Shown in pieces: positions 23,474 through 37,388 of a stretch of 64,000 nucleotides of DNA. The DNA is from Panulirus ornatus. Taxonomy: Eukaryota > Arthropoda > Malacostraca > Decapoda > Palinuridae. Position numbers and translations under genes: made by a program. The stretch covers positions 35,624,387-35,688,386 of the forward strand of contig NC_092225.1 in NCBI RefSeq assembly GCF_036320965.1, in the 5' to 3' direction. The notes below the pieces were generated by a model. That model ran no database searches, was not told the DNA's origin, and saw only the letters and a list, made by a program, of their open reading frames with translations. Position 1 is the stretch's first letter. The number at the start of each line of letters is the position of its first letter.

Positions 23474-26400
23474 CCTGCCTGACTCTCGTCCAAAGACTCT
23501 TTCTCCTCTCCTGCCTCACCTTTCTCCCAAGACTCTCTTTTCCTCTCCTTCCTGACTCTCGTCCCAAGCCTCTGTATTCTGTCATGCCTGATTCTCCTCA
23601 CAAGCCTCTCTCTCCTGTTCAGCCTGACTCTCGTCCCAAGCTTTTGTCTCCTGTCTAGCCTCGCTCTCGTCTCAAGCCTCTCTCTCCTCTCCTACCTGAC
23701 TCTCGTCCCAAGCCTCTCTCTCCTGTCCAGCCTAATTCTCGTCCCAAGCGTCTCTCTCCCGTCATGCCTGACTCTCTTCCCAAGCGTCTCTCTCTTGTCC
23801 TACTTGACTCTCGTCCTAAAAATCCTTCTCCTGTCCTGCCTGACCCTCGTCCTAAGCCCGTCTCTGATGTCGTGCCTGACTCTTGTTCCAACCCTCTCTC
23901 TCCTCTCCTGCCTCACTTTCGTCCCAAGACTCTCTCTTCTTTCCTGCCTGACTCCCGTCCGAAGCCTCTCTCTACTGTCTGGCTTAACACTCGTCCCAAG
24001 CCTCTCTCTCCTGTCCTGCCTGTCTCTCATCCCAAGGACCTCTCTCCTGTCCAGCCTGACTCTCGTCCCAAGCTTCTTTTTCCGGTCCTGCCTGACTCTT
24101 GTCCTAAGCCTCTCTCTCCTCTCGTGCCTGACTCTCGTTCCAAGCCTCTCTCTCCTGTCCAGCCTCATTCTCGTCCCAAGCCTCTCTCTTCCGTCATTCC
24201 TGACTCTCTTCCCAAGCGTCTTTTTCTTGTCCTGCTTGACTCTCGTCCCAAGAATCTCTCTCCTGTCCTGCCTGACCCTCGTCCTAAGCCCGTCTGTTCT
24301 GTCGTGCCTGACTCTCGTCCCAGGCTTCTCTCTCCTCGCCTACCTGACTCTCGTTCCAAGCCTATTTCTCCTGTCCAGCCTGAGTCTCGTCCCAAACCTC
24401 TCTCTCCTATCCCGCCTTACTCTCGTTCCAAGCCTCTCTCTCCTGTCCAGCGTCACTCTCGTCCGAAGCCTCTCTCTCCTGTCCAGCCTGACTCTCGTCC
24501 CAAGAATCTCTCTCCTGTTCAGCCTGACTCTCATCCCAAGCCTCTCTCTCCCATCAAACCTGACTCTCTTCCCAAGCCTCTCTCCTCTCTCCTACCTGAC
24601 ACTCGTTCTTAGCCTCTCTCTCCTGTCCAGCCAGATTCTCGTCCCAAGCCTCTCTTTACTGTCAAGCCTTACTCTCGTCCCAGTCCTCCCTCTCCTGTCC
24701 TGCCTGAATCTCTTCCTAAGCCTCTCTCTCCTGTCCTTCCTCAATCTCGTCCCAAGCCTCTCCAGTCCTGCCTGACGATCGTCCTAAGCCTCTCTTTCCT
24801 TTCCTACCTGACTCTCGTCCCAAGCCTCTCTCTCCTGTCCTGCCTGACTCTCATCCCAATCCTCTCCCTTATATCCAGCCTGACTCTCGTCCCAAGCCTC
24901 TCTCTCCTGTCTAGCCTTATTCTCGTCCCAAGCCTCCGTCTCTTGTCCTGTCCGACTCTCGTTCCAAGTCTCTCTTTACTAGCTAGCCTTACTCTCGTCC
25001 CAGTCCACCCTCTCCTATCCTGCCTGACGATCGTCCTAAGCCTCTCTTTCCTTTCTACCTGACTCTCGTCCCAAGCCTCTCTCTCCTGTCCAGCCGGAAT
25101 CTCCTCCCAAGGCTCTCTCTCCTGTCCAGCCTCACTCTCGTCCAAAGCCTCTCTCTCCTGTCATGCTTGACTCTCGTCCCAAGCCTCCCTCTCCTGTCCT
25201 GCCTGACTCTCATCCCAATCCTCTCTCTTATATCCAGCCAGATTCTCGTCCCAAGCCTCTCTTTACCGTCTAGCCTTACTCTCGTCCCAGTCCTCCCTCT
25301 CCTGTCCTGCCTGACTCTCGTCCAAAGACTCTTTCTCCTCTCCTGCCTCACCTTTCTCCCAAGACTCTCTTTTCTCTCCTACCTGACTCTCTGTCCCAAG
25401 CCTCTGTATTCTGTCAAGCCTGATTCTCCTCACAAGCCTCTCTCTCCTGTTCAGCCTGACTCTCGTCCCAAGCTTTTGTCTCCTGTCTAGCCTCGCTCTC
25501 GTCTCAAGCCTCTCTCTCCTCTCCTACCTGACTCTCGTCCCCAAGCCTCTCTCTCCTGTCCAGCCTAATTCTCGTCCCAAGCGTCTCTCTCCCGTCATGC
25601 CTGACTCTCTTCCCAAGCGTCTCTCTCTTGTCCTACTTGACTCTCGTCCTAAAAATCCTTCTCCTGTCCTGCCTGACCCTCGTCCTAAGCCGTCTCTGAT
25701 GTCGTGCCTGACTCTTGTTCCAACCCTCTCTCTCCTCTCCTGCCTCACTTTCGTCCCAAGACTCTCTCTTCTTTCCTGCCTGACTCCCGTCCGAAGCCTC
25801 TCTCTACTGTCTGGCTTAACACTCGTCCAAGCCTCTCTCTCCTGTCCTGCCTGTCTCTCATCCCAAGGACCTCTCTCCTGTCCAGCCTGACTCTCGTCCC
25901 AAGCTTCTTTTTCCGGTCCTGCCTGACTCTTGTCCTAAGCCTCTCTCTCCTCTCGTGCCTGACTCTCGTTCCAAGCCTCTCTCTCCTGTCCAGCCTCATT
26001 CTCGTCCCAAGCCTCTCTCTTCCGTCATTCCTGACTCTCTTCCCAAGCGTCTTTTTCTTGTCCTGCTTGACTCTCGGTCCCAAGAATCTCTCTCCTGTCC
26101 TGCCTGACCCTCGTCCTAAGCCCGTCTGTTCTGTCGTGCCTGACTCTCGTCCCAGGCTTCTCTCTCCTCGCCTACCTGACTCTCGTTCCAAGCCTATTTC
26201 TCCTGTCCAGCCTGAGTCTCGTCCCAAACCTCTCTCTCCTATCCCGCCTTACTCTCGTTCCAAGCCTCTCTCTCCTGTCCAGCGTCACTCTCGTCCGAAG
26301 CCTCTCTCTCCTGTCCAGCCTGACTCTCGTCCCAAGAATCTCTCTCCTGTTCAGCCTGACTCTCATCCCAAGCCTCTCTCTCCCATACAACCTGACTCTC

Positions 26401-27138
26401 TTCCCAAGCCTCTCTCCTCTCTCCGACCTGACACTCGTTCTTAGCCTCTCTCTCCTGTCCAGCCAGATTCTCGTCCCAAGCCTCTCTTTACTGTCAAGCC
26501 TTACTCTCGTCCCAGTCCTCCCTCTCCTGTCCTGCCTGAATCTCTTCCTAAGCCTCTCTCTCCTGTCCTTCCTCAATCTCGTCCCAAGCCTCTCCAGTCC
26601 TGCCTGACGATCGTCCTAAGCCTCTCTTTCCTTTCCTACCTGACTCTCGTCCCAAGCCTCTCTCTCCTGTCCTGCCTGACTCTCATCCCAATCCTCTCCC
26701 TTATATCCAGCCTGACTCTCGTCCCAAGCCTCTCTCTCCTGTCTAGCCTTATTCTCGTCCCAAGCCTCCGTCTCTTGTCCTGTCCGACTCTCGTTCCAAG
26801 TCTCTCTTTACTAGCTAGCCTTACTCTCGTCCCAGTCCACCCTCTCCTATCCTGCCTGACGATCGTCCTAAGCCTCTCTTTCCTTTCCTACCTGACTCTC
26901 GTCCCAAGCCTCTCTCTCCTGTCCAGCCGGAATCTCCTCCCAAGGCTCTCTCTCCTGTCCAGCCTCACTCTCGTCCAAAGCCTCTCTCTCCTGTCATGCT
27001 TGACTCTCGTCCCAAGCCTCCCTCTCCTGTCCTGCCTGACTCTCATCCCAATCCTCTCTCTTATATCCAGCCAGATTCTCGTCCCAAGCCTCTCTTTACC
27101 GTCTAGCCTTACTCTCGTCCCAGTCCTCCCTCTCCTGT
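23474..27138 (+). repeat. Tandem duplication of a 1,832-bp block
   Basis: Two consecutive copies, 23,474-25,305 and 25,306-27,138, follow the same unit order at a near-constant offset of 1,832-1,833 bp. Shared rare units include CACCTTTCTCCCAAGAC, CTCTGATGTCGTGCC, TGGCTTAACACTCG, CATCCCAAGGACCTC and the CTAGCTAGCC stop unit. The second copy carries several single-base indels relative to the first: CCTAAGCCGTC for CCTAAGCCCGTC, ACTCGTCCAAGCC for ACTCGTCCCAAGCC, CTCGGTCCC for CTCGTCCC. The first has its own (CTTTCTACCTG for CTTTCCTACCTG). A recent tandem duplication, two haplotypes placed end to end, or a false duplication all fit. Confidence 0.85.
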
Positions 27139-30100
27139 CCTGCCTGAATCTCTTCCTAAGCCTCTCTCTCCTGTCCTTCCTCACTCTCGTCCCAAGCCTC
27201 CGTCCTGCCTGACGATCGTCCTAAGCCTCTTTCTCCTTTCCTACCTGACTCTCGTCCTAAGCCGGAATCTTCTCCCAAGGCTCTCTCTCCTGTCCAGCCT
27301 CACTCTCGTCCCAAGCCTCTCTCTCCTGTCATGCCTGACTCTCGTCCCAAGCCTCCCTCTCCTGTCCTGCCTGACTCTCATCCCAATCCTCTCTCTTATA
27401 TCCAGCCTGATTCTCGTCGCAATCCTCTCTATTCTCTCTTGCCTGACTCGTCCCAAGCCTCTCTCTCCTTTCCAGCCTGAGTCTCGTTCCAAGCATCTCT
27501 CTCCTATCCAGCCTGACTCTCGTCCTAAGCCTCTTTCTCCTGTCTAGCCTTATTCTTGTCCCAAGCCTCCGTCTCTTATCCTGCCTGACTCTCCTTCCAA
27601 GTCTCTCTTTACTATAGCTAGCCTTACTCTCGTCCCAATCCACCCTCTCCTGTCCTGCCTGACTCTCGTCCCAAGTCTCTCTCTCCTGTCTTGCCTGACT
27701 CTCATCCCAAGCCTGTCTCTGCTATCCAGTCTGACTCTCGTCCCAAGCCTCTTTCTCCTCTCCTACCTGACTCTCGTCCCAAGCCTCTCTCTCCTCTCTT
27801 ACCTGACTCTCGTCCCAAGCCTCTCTCTCCTCTCCTGCCTGACTCTCGTCCAAAGCCTCTCTCTCTTGTCCAGAGTCACTCTCGTCCCAAGCCACACTCT
27901 CCTTTCCAGCCTGAATCTCGTTCCAAGCATCTCTTTCATGTTCAGCCTGAATCTCATCCCAAGCCTCTCTCTCCGATTCAACCTGACTCGCCCCAAGCGT
28001 CTCTCTCCTCTCCTACCTGACTCTCGTCCCAAGCTTCTCTCTCCTGTCCAGAGTTACTCTCATCCCAAGCCACTCTTTACTGTATAGCCTTACTCTTCTC
28101 CCAATCCTCCCTCTCCTGTCCTGCCTGACTCTCCTCCTAAACCCCTCTCTCCTGTCCTGCTTGACTCTCCTCCCAAGCTTGTCTCTTCTATCCTGCCTGA
28201 CTCTCCTCCCAAGCTTCTCTCTCCTCTCCTACCTGACTCTCATCCCAAGCCTTTCCCTCCTGTCCAGACGAGCTCTCCTCCCAAGTCTCTCTCTCCTGTC
28301 CAGCCTCCCTTTCGTCCCAAGCCTCTCTCTCCTGTCCAATCTGACTCTCGTCAAAATCCTTCCTCTCCTATCCTGCCTGACTCTCGTTCCAAGCCTCTCG
28401 CTCCTGTCTAGTCTGACTCTCGTCCCAAGCCTCTGTCTCCTGTCCAGCCTGACTCTTGTCCCGAGCCTCTCTCCTGTCTGGCCTGACTTTCGACTCAAGC
28501 CTCTCTCTCCTGTCCGGCCTAACTCTCGTTCCAAACCTCTCTTTCCTGTCCTACCTGATTTTCGTCCCATGCCTGTCCCTCTTATCCTACCGGACTCTCG
28601 TCCCAAGTCTCTCTCTCTTGTCCGGCCTGACTTTCGTCCAAAGCATATCTCTCCTGTCCTGACTGACTCTCGCCCCAAGCCTCTCTCTCCTCTCCTAATG
28701 ACTCTTGTCCGAAGCCTCTCTCTTCTGTCCAGCCTCACTTTCGTCAGAAGCACCTCTCTCTTTTTCGATCTGACTCTCGTCCCAAGCCTCTCTCTCCTGT
28801 CCAGCCTGACTCTCGTTCCAAGCCTCTCTCTCCTCTCCTACCTGACTCTCTTCCAAAGCCTCTCTCGCCTCTCTTACATGACTCTCGTCCCGAGCCTCTC
28901 TCTCCTGTCATGCTTGACTATCGTCCCAACCCCTCTCTCCTTTTCGGCCTGACTCTCGTCCCGATTCTCTCTCTCCTGTCCAGCCTAACTATCGCCCCAA
29001 GCCTCTCTCTCCTCTCCTACCTGACTCTCGTCCCAGGCCTCTTTCTTCTGTCCAGTCTGACTTTCGTCCCAACCCTCTCTTTCCTGTCCAGCCTCACTCT
29101 CGTCCAGCCTGACTCTCTTCCCAAGCATCTCTCTCCTGTTCAGCCTGCCTCTCATCCAAAGTCTCTCTCTTCTATCCAGCCTGACTCTCGTCCAAACTCT
29201 CTCTCTCCTTTCCTGCCTGACTCTCGTCCAAAGACTCTTTCTCCTCTCCTGCCTGACCCTTGTCCAAAGCCTCTCTCTCCTCTCCTTCCTGACTCTCGTC
29301 CCAAGCCTGTCATGCCTGATTCTCCTCACAAGCCTCTCTCTCCTGTTCAGCCTGACTCTCGTCCCAAGCTTCTGTCTCCTGTCTAGCCTCGCTCTCGTCT
29401 CAAGCCTCTCTCTTCTCTCCTACCTGACTCTCGTCCCAAGCCTCTCTCTCCTGTCCAGCCTAATTCTCGTCCCAAGCGTCTCTCTCCCGCCATGCCTGAC
29501 TCTCTTCCCAAGCGTCTCCTGTCCTGCTTGACTCTCGTCCCAAGAATCTCTCTCCTGTCCTGCTTGACCCTCGTCCTAAGCCTGTCTCTCATGTCGTGCC
29601 TGACTCTCGTCCAACCCCCTCTCTCCTCTCCTGCCTCACTTTCGTCCCAAGACTCTCTCTTCTTTCCTGCCTGACTTTCGTCCGAAGCCTCTCTCTCCTA
29701 TCCGGCATAACACTCATCCCAAGCCTCTCTCTCCTGTCCTGCCTGTCTCTCGTCCCAAGGACCTCTCTCCTGTCCAGCCTGACTCTCGTCCCAAGCTTCT
29801 TTTTTCGATCCTGCCTGACTCTTGTCCTAAGCCTCTCTTTCCTTTCGTGCCTGACTCTCGTCCCAAGCGTTTCTCTCCTGTCCTGCTTGACTCTCATCCC
29901 AAGAATCTCTCTCTTCTCCTAACAGACTCTCGTTGCAACCTCTCTCTCCTGTCATGCCTAACTCTCGTCCCAAGCCCCTCTCTCCTTTTCGGCCTGACTA
30001 TCGTCCCAAGCCTCTCTCTGCTCTCCTACCTAACTCGTCCCAAGCCTTGTTCTCCTGTCCAGCATGACTCTCGTCCCAAGCCTCTCTCTCTTGTCTAGCA

Positions 30101-30792
30101 TCACTCTCGTCACAACCCTCTCTTTCCTGTCCAGCCTGACTCTCGTCATAAGTCTCTTTCTCCTCATCTACCTGACTCTCGTCCCAAGCCTTGTTCTCCT
30201 GTCCAGCCTGACTCTCGTCTCAAGCCTCTCTCTCCTGTCTAGCGTCACTCTCGTCACAACCCTCTCTTTACTCTCCAGCCTGACTCTCGTCCCAAGCATC
30301 TCTCTCCTGTTCAGCCTGACTCTCATCCTAAGCCTCTCTCTCCTATCCAACCTGACACTCGACCCAGGCCTCTATCTCCTGTCAAGCCTGATTTTCGTCT
30401 CACGCCTGTCTCTCCAGTCCAATCCTCCCTCTCCCATCCTGCCTGAATCTCTTCCTAAGCCTCTCTCTCCTGTCCTTCCTGACTCTCGTCCCAAGCTTCT
30501 CTCTTTTCTCCAGCCTGACGATCGTCCCAAGCCTCTCTCTCCTCTCCAACCTGACTCTCGTCCCAAGCCCCTCTCTCCTGTCTAGCCTTACTCTCGTCCC
30601 AAGCCTCCCTCTCCTGTCCTGCTTGACTTTCGTTCCAAGCCACTCTCTCCTGTCGAGCCTGACTCTCATCCCAAGCCTCTCTCTCCTGCCCTGCCTGACT
30701 CGCAAAAGCCTCTTTCTCCTGTCCTGCCTGACTCTCGTCCCAAGCCTCTCTCTCCTCTCCTACCTGACTCTCGTCCCAAGCCTCTCTCTCCT

Positions 30793-31926
30793 TTCCAGCC
30801 TGACTCTCGTCCCAAGCCTCTCTCTCTTCTAACTGACTTTCGACGCAAGCCTCTCTCTCCTGTCATGCCTGACTCTCGTTCCAAGCCCCTCTCTCCTTTT
30901 AGGCTTGACTCTCGTCCCACGCCTCTCTCTCCTGTCCTGCCTGACTCTCGTCCCAAGCCTCTCTCTCCTCTCCTACCTGACTCTCGTTCCGAGCCTCACT
31001 CTCCTTTCCAGCCTGAATTTCGTTCCAAGCATCTCTCTCATGTTCAGCCTGACTCTCATCCCAAGCCTCTCTCTCCTATTCAACCTGACTCTCGTCCCAA
31101 GAGTCTCTCTCCTCTCCTACCTGACTCTCGTCCCAGGCCTCTCTCTCCTGTCCAGCCTGATTTTCGTCCCAATCTTCTCTCTCCTGTCCAGAGTTACTCT
31201 CATCCTAAGCCTCTCTTTACTGTCTAGCCTTACTCTCGCCCCAATCCTCCGTCTCCTGTCCTGCCAGACTCTCGTCCTGAGCCTCTCTCTCCTGTCCTCC
31301 TTGACTCTCCTCCCAAGCTTGTACCTTCTGTCCTGCCTGACTCTCCTCCCAGGCCTTTCTCTCCTCTCCTACCTGACTCTCGTTACAAGCCTCTCTCTCC
31401 CGTCCAAACGAACTTTCCTCCCACGCCTCTCTCTCCTGTCCAGGACCACTTTCGTCCCAAGCCTCTCTCTCCTGTCCAGCCTGACTCTCGTCCCAAGCCT
31501 CTCTCATCTGTCTAGCCTTACTCTCGTCCCAAGCCTCCTTCGCCTGTCCTTCCTGACTCTCGTCCCAAGCCTCTGTCTCCTGTCCAGCCTGACTCTTGTC
31601 CCAAGCATCTCTCTCCTCTCTGGCCTGACTTTCGACTCAAGCCTTTCTCTCCTGACCGGCCTAACTCTCGTCCCAACACTCTCTCTCCTCTCCTACCCGA
31701 CTCTCATCCCACTTTCGTCAGAAGCACATCTCTCCTTTTGGATCTGACTCTCGTCCCAAGCCTCTCTCTCCTGTCCAGCCTGACTCTCGTCCCAAGCCTC
31801 TCTTTCCTGTCATACCTGACTCTCGTCCCAAGCCACTCTCTCCTCTCCTACCTGGCTCTCGTTCGAAGCATCTCCCTCCTGTCCAGCCTCACTTTCGTCA
31901 GAAGCCGCTCTCTCCTTTTCGGCCTG
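30793..31926 (+). repeat. Segment duplicated across the poly-A run, left copy
   Basis: This segment begins TTCCAGCCTGACTCTCG and ends TTTTCGGCCTG directly at the A run. The same succession of rare units (CTTTTAGGCTTGAC, TTCCGAGCCTCAC, CAGAGTTACTCTCATCC, TCCAAACGAAC, CAGGACCACTTTCG, GAAGCACATCTCTCC) recurs right after the run at 32,222-33,394. See the poly-A entry for the interpretation. Confidence 0.88.
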
Positions 31927-33394
<1,468 letters not shown>

Positions 33395-33639
33395 ACTCTC
33401 GTCCCAAGCCCCTCTCTCCTGTCCAGCCTGACACTCGTCCTAAGCTTCTCTCTCCTCGCCTACCTGACTCTCGCCCAAAGCCTATTTCTCCAGTCCAGCC
33501 TGACTCTCGTCCCAAACCTCTCTCTCCTATCGCGCCTCACTCTCGTCCTAAGCCTCTCTCTCCTACCATGCCTGACTCTCGTCCCGAGCTTCTCTATCCT
33601 GATCAGCCTGACTCTCGTCCCATGCCTTTCTCTCCTCTC

Positions 33640-34290
33640 CTGCATGACTCTCGTTGCAAGACTCTCTCTAATGTCATGCCTGACTCACGTCCAAAGCCTC
33701 TTATTCCTGTCCAGCCTGACTCTCTCCCCAAGCCTCTCTGTCCTGCCCTGCCTGACTCTCGCCAAAGCCTCTCTCTCCTGTCCTGCCTGACTCTCGACCC
33801 AAGCCTCTCTCTCCAGTCATGCCTGAATCTCGTCCCAAGCCCCTCTCTCCTTTTCGGCCTGACTCTAGTCCCAAGCCTCTCTCTCCTGTCCAGCCTGACT
33901 CTCGTCCCAAGCCTCTTTCTCCTCTCCTACCTAACTCTCGCCCAAAGCCTCTTTCTCCTGTCTAGCCTGACTCTCGTTGCAAGACTCTCTAATGTCATGC
34001 CTGACTCACGTCCAAAGCTTCTTATTCCTGTCCAGCCTGACTCTCTCCCCAAGCCTCTCTGTCCTGCCCTGCCTGACTCTCGACCCAAGCCTCTCTCTCC
34101 TGTCATGCCTGAATCTCGTCCCAAGCCTCTCTCTCCTGTCATGCCTGAATCTCGTCTCAAGCCCCTCTCTCCTTTTCGGCCTGACTCTAGTCCCAAGCAT
34201 CTGTCTCCTGTCCAGCCTGACTCTCGTCCCAAGCCTCTTTCTCCTCTCCTACCTAACTCTCGCCCCAAGCCTCTTTCTCCTGTCCAGCCT
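33640..34290 (+). repeat. Tandem pair of a nine-unit (about 320-bp) block
   Basis: Units with CTCGTTGCAAGACTC, GACTCACGTCCAAAG, CTTATTCCTGTCC, CTCTCCCCAAGCC and CTCTGTCCTGCCC occur in the same order twice, starting near 33,648 and 33,971. The spacing is close to nine units. Confidence 0.75.
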
Positions 34291-34958
34291 GACTCTCGTC
34301 CCAAGCCTCTCTCTCCTTTCCAGCGTCACTTTCGTCCGAAGCCTCTCTCTCCTGTCCAGCCTGACTCTCGTCCCAAGCATCTCTCTCCTGATCAGCCTGA
34401 CTATCATCCCACGCCTCTCTCTCCTATCAAACCTGACTCTCTTCCCAAGCCTCTCTCCTCTCTCCTACCTGACACTCATCCCTAGCCTCTCTCTCCTGTC
34501 CAGCCTGATTCTCGTCCCAAGCCTCTCTCTCCTGTTCAGCCTGACTCGTCCCAAGCCTCTCTTTACTGTCTAGCCTTACTCTCGTCCCAATCCTCCCTCT
34601 CCTGTCATGCCTGAATCTCTTCCTAAGCCTCTCTTTCCTGTCCTTCCTCACTCTCGTCCCAAGCCTCTCCTGTCCTGCCTGACGATCGTCCCAAGCCTCT
34701 CTCTCCTCTCCTACCTGACTCTTGTCCCAAGCCTTTCTTCTGTCCAGCCGGACTCCCCTCCCAAGTCTCTCTCTCCTGTCCAGCCTCACTCTCGTTCCAA
34801 GCCCCTCTCTCCTGTCATGCCTGACTCTCGTCCCAAGCCTCTCTATTCTCTCTTGCCTGACTCTCGTCCCAAGCCTCTCTCTCCTCTCCAGCCTGAGTCT
34901 CCTCCCAAGCCTCTCTCTCCTGTCCAGCCTGACTCTCGTCCCAAGCCTCTCTCTCCTG

Positions 34959-35780
34959 TCTAGCCTTATTCTCGTCCCAAGCCTCCGTCTCTTGTCCTGC
35001 CTGACTCTCGTTCCGAGTCTCTCTTTACTAGCTAGCCTTACTCTCGTCTCAATCCACCCTCTCCTGTCCTGCCTGACTCTCGTCCCAAGTCTCTCTCTCC
35101 TGTCCTGCCTGACTCTCATCCCAAGCCTCTCTCTCCTATCCAGCCTGGCTCTCGTCCCAAGCCTCTTTCTCCTTTACTGCCTGACTCTCGTCCAAAGCTT
35201 CTCTCTCCTGTCCAGCCTGGCTCTCGTCCCAAGCCTCTCTCTCCTGTCTAGCCATACTCTCGTCCCAACCCTCCCTCTTCTGTCCTGCTTGACTTTCATT
35301 CCAAGCCTCTCTCTCTCCTGTCTAGCCTGACTCGCATCCCAAGCCTCTATCTCCTGTCCTGCCTGACTCTCGTCCCAAGCCTCTCTCTTCTCCTAACTGA
35401 CTTTCGTCGCAAGCCTCTCTCTCCTGTCATGCCTGGCTCTCGTCCCAAGCCCCTCTCTCCTTTTCGGCTTGACTCTCGTCCCAAGCCTCTCTCTCATGTC
35501 CTGCCTGACTCGTCCCAAGCCTCTCTCTCCTCTCCTACCTGACACTCGTCCCAAGCCTCTCTCTCCTGTCCAGCCTGACTCTCGTCCCAAGCCTCTCTCT
35601 CCTGTCTAGCCTTATTCTCGTCCCAAGCCTCCGTCTCTTGTCCTGCCTGACTCTCGTTCCGAGTCTCTCTTTACTAGCTAGCCTTACTCTCGTCTCAATC
35701 CACCCTCTCCTGTCCTGCCTGACTCTCGTCCCAAGTCTCTCTCTCCTGTCCTGCCTGACTCTCATCCCAAGCCTCTCTCT
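34959..35780 (+). repeat. Block repeated about 647 bp apart at the right end of the minisatellite
   Basis: The sequence starting TCTAGCCTTATTCTCG at about 34,959 and running through CTAGCTAGCC, CTCAATCCACCC and CTCATCCCAAGCC recurs from about 35,606 for nearly 200 bp with almost no change. The intervening units differ. It is a local duplication close to the array edge. Confidence 0.75.
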
Positions 35781-36149
35781 CCTGTCCAACCTGAATCTCG
35801 TCCCAAATTTCTTTTTCCGATCATGCCTGACACTCGTCCTAAGCCTCTCTTTATTCTCCTGCCTGGCTCTCGTCCCAACCCTCTCTCTCCTATCGCGCCT
35901 CACTTTCGTAGCAAGCCTCTCTTTCCTGTCATGCCTGACTCTCGTCGCAAGCTTCTCTCTCCTGTTCAGCCTGACTCTCGTCCCATGCCTCTCTCTCCTC
36001 TCCTGCATGACTCTTGTTGCAAGCCTTTCTCTCCTGTCACGTTCAAAGCTTCTTATTCCTGTCCAGCCTGACTCTCTTCCCAAGCCTCTCTGTCCTGCCC
36101 TGACTGACTCTCGCCAAAGCCTCTCTCTCCTGTCATGCCTGACTCTCGT

Positions 36150-36190
36150 CACCTAAGACTCTCGTCGCAAGCCTACTATTCTGAATGATG
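36150..36190. other. Junction between the minisatellite and the 1.2-kb satellite
   Basis: The last recognisable minisatellite sequence is CTCGTCGCAAGCC, ending near 36,173. The next bases, ACTATTCTGAATGATGC, start the AT-rich array in mid-unit: in other units this motif is preceded by CAACGCCACCTC. No unique spacer, target-site duplication or mobile-element end lies between them. Only a few bases (CCT and ACT) could serve as microhomology. The join is therefore either an illegitimate recombination breakpoint or a misassembly between two satellites. Confidence 0.8.
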
Positions 36191-37388
36191 CTAGTACTAA
36201 ATGTAGAAATCCGATAGACAGGTTATGATTGTTCACCGGGAACGTGTTCCTAAAGTAAACGTTATTTGACCACATTGATAATTTCACTCATTTGAATAAC
36301 GTTTTTTGTTTTAGATTAGCAATAAAATTAAAGTAACAGACCACCATGTACTTTCGAATCTTTGTGTTGCTAGCAGCAGTTAACGTGGCAGCAATTATGA
36401 AGAATGCGAATCATATTTCATTTCGTTGTTTTCATTTGCTTCCTTTTATCACATCACTTAGAAATGAAATTAGAAAAAGAGCCACGTGTCATTTAGCAGA
36501 ATGTCAAGTATATATTGTTTTTGAATGGTAAAGGAAAACATAATATTCATACCGCGCAAAGTAGAACAAAGGACATCATTCTCATCACATTTTTAATTTT
36601 CCCGTTTTCTTTGATGATTGATACATTCCCCGTTTTCTAATACTTAAAATCGCATTTCTAGATGGCGTTACTATTAGCATCAGAAATTCTTTTAATTGCG
36701 CTTCTTTGTATCTTGTTTCTTTATATGGTCAGCACTGCTGCCTTGGTAGTCTTCAATGTGTTCTGTCCCAAGACGGATGTGTTCCTACACTCTGTATTTC
36801 AAGTCTCTGTTCTCTGATGTCTTAGTGTCTCCTTGTCTTTTCGGTAAGTCTTTACTCTAATAATGTTTTTGTGCAGTTATCCTTGAAAAGTGGGTTTCTT
36901 GAGCTTTTATTCCGCGTATACATTCGGAGGAGGGATCGCGTTTCTAGTTTTGTTTAGAATGCCATGGTCAGCTCGTTTTTCAACTTTTCTATCAAATTCT
37001 ATTGGGCTATTCACATGCTTTATTTTGCTGCATCTGGTAGCCTTGTAAGTTCTTTGTCTTCTAAATGTAGATCATTTTTTTTAAGTTTAATGCAATATGA
37101 TAGACGAAAGTTACCTCTCTAGCGGTGGTAGGCATAAGTACATGCGCAGTGACAATGCGCAAGTCATAGCTAACAAGCTAACAATCAATTACCTCATCAT
37201 GACAGTCCGGCACGCCAACACTGCTCTCTAGCGGAGGTAGCCATAACTAACATGCGCATTTACATTGCGCAAGTCAAAGGTAACAAGCGAACAATCAATT
37301 ACCTCAAGGCTTCATCAATTTTAGCAGAGCGATGTTTTTATCATTATCAGTAATAAATAATGGTTAATAACATGATGAACGCTACCTC
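36175..37388 (+). repeat. 1.2-kb satellite, unit 1 (edge unit)
   Basis: The first unit next to the minisatellite is among the most diverged of the clean units: TTGACCACATTG for TTAACCCCATTG, ACCACCATGTAC for ACCACCAGGTCC, CAGTTAACGTGG for CAGTCAACGTCG. The exon-1-like segment has a TAA stop (AGT TAA). The later donor context is GAATG|GTAAAG. Edge units of satellites are often less homogenised, which fits. Confidence 0.9.
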
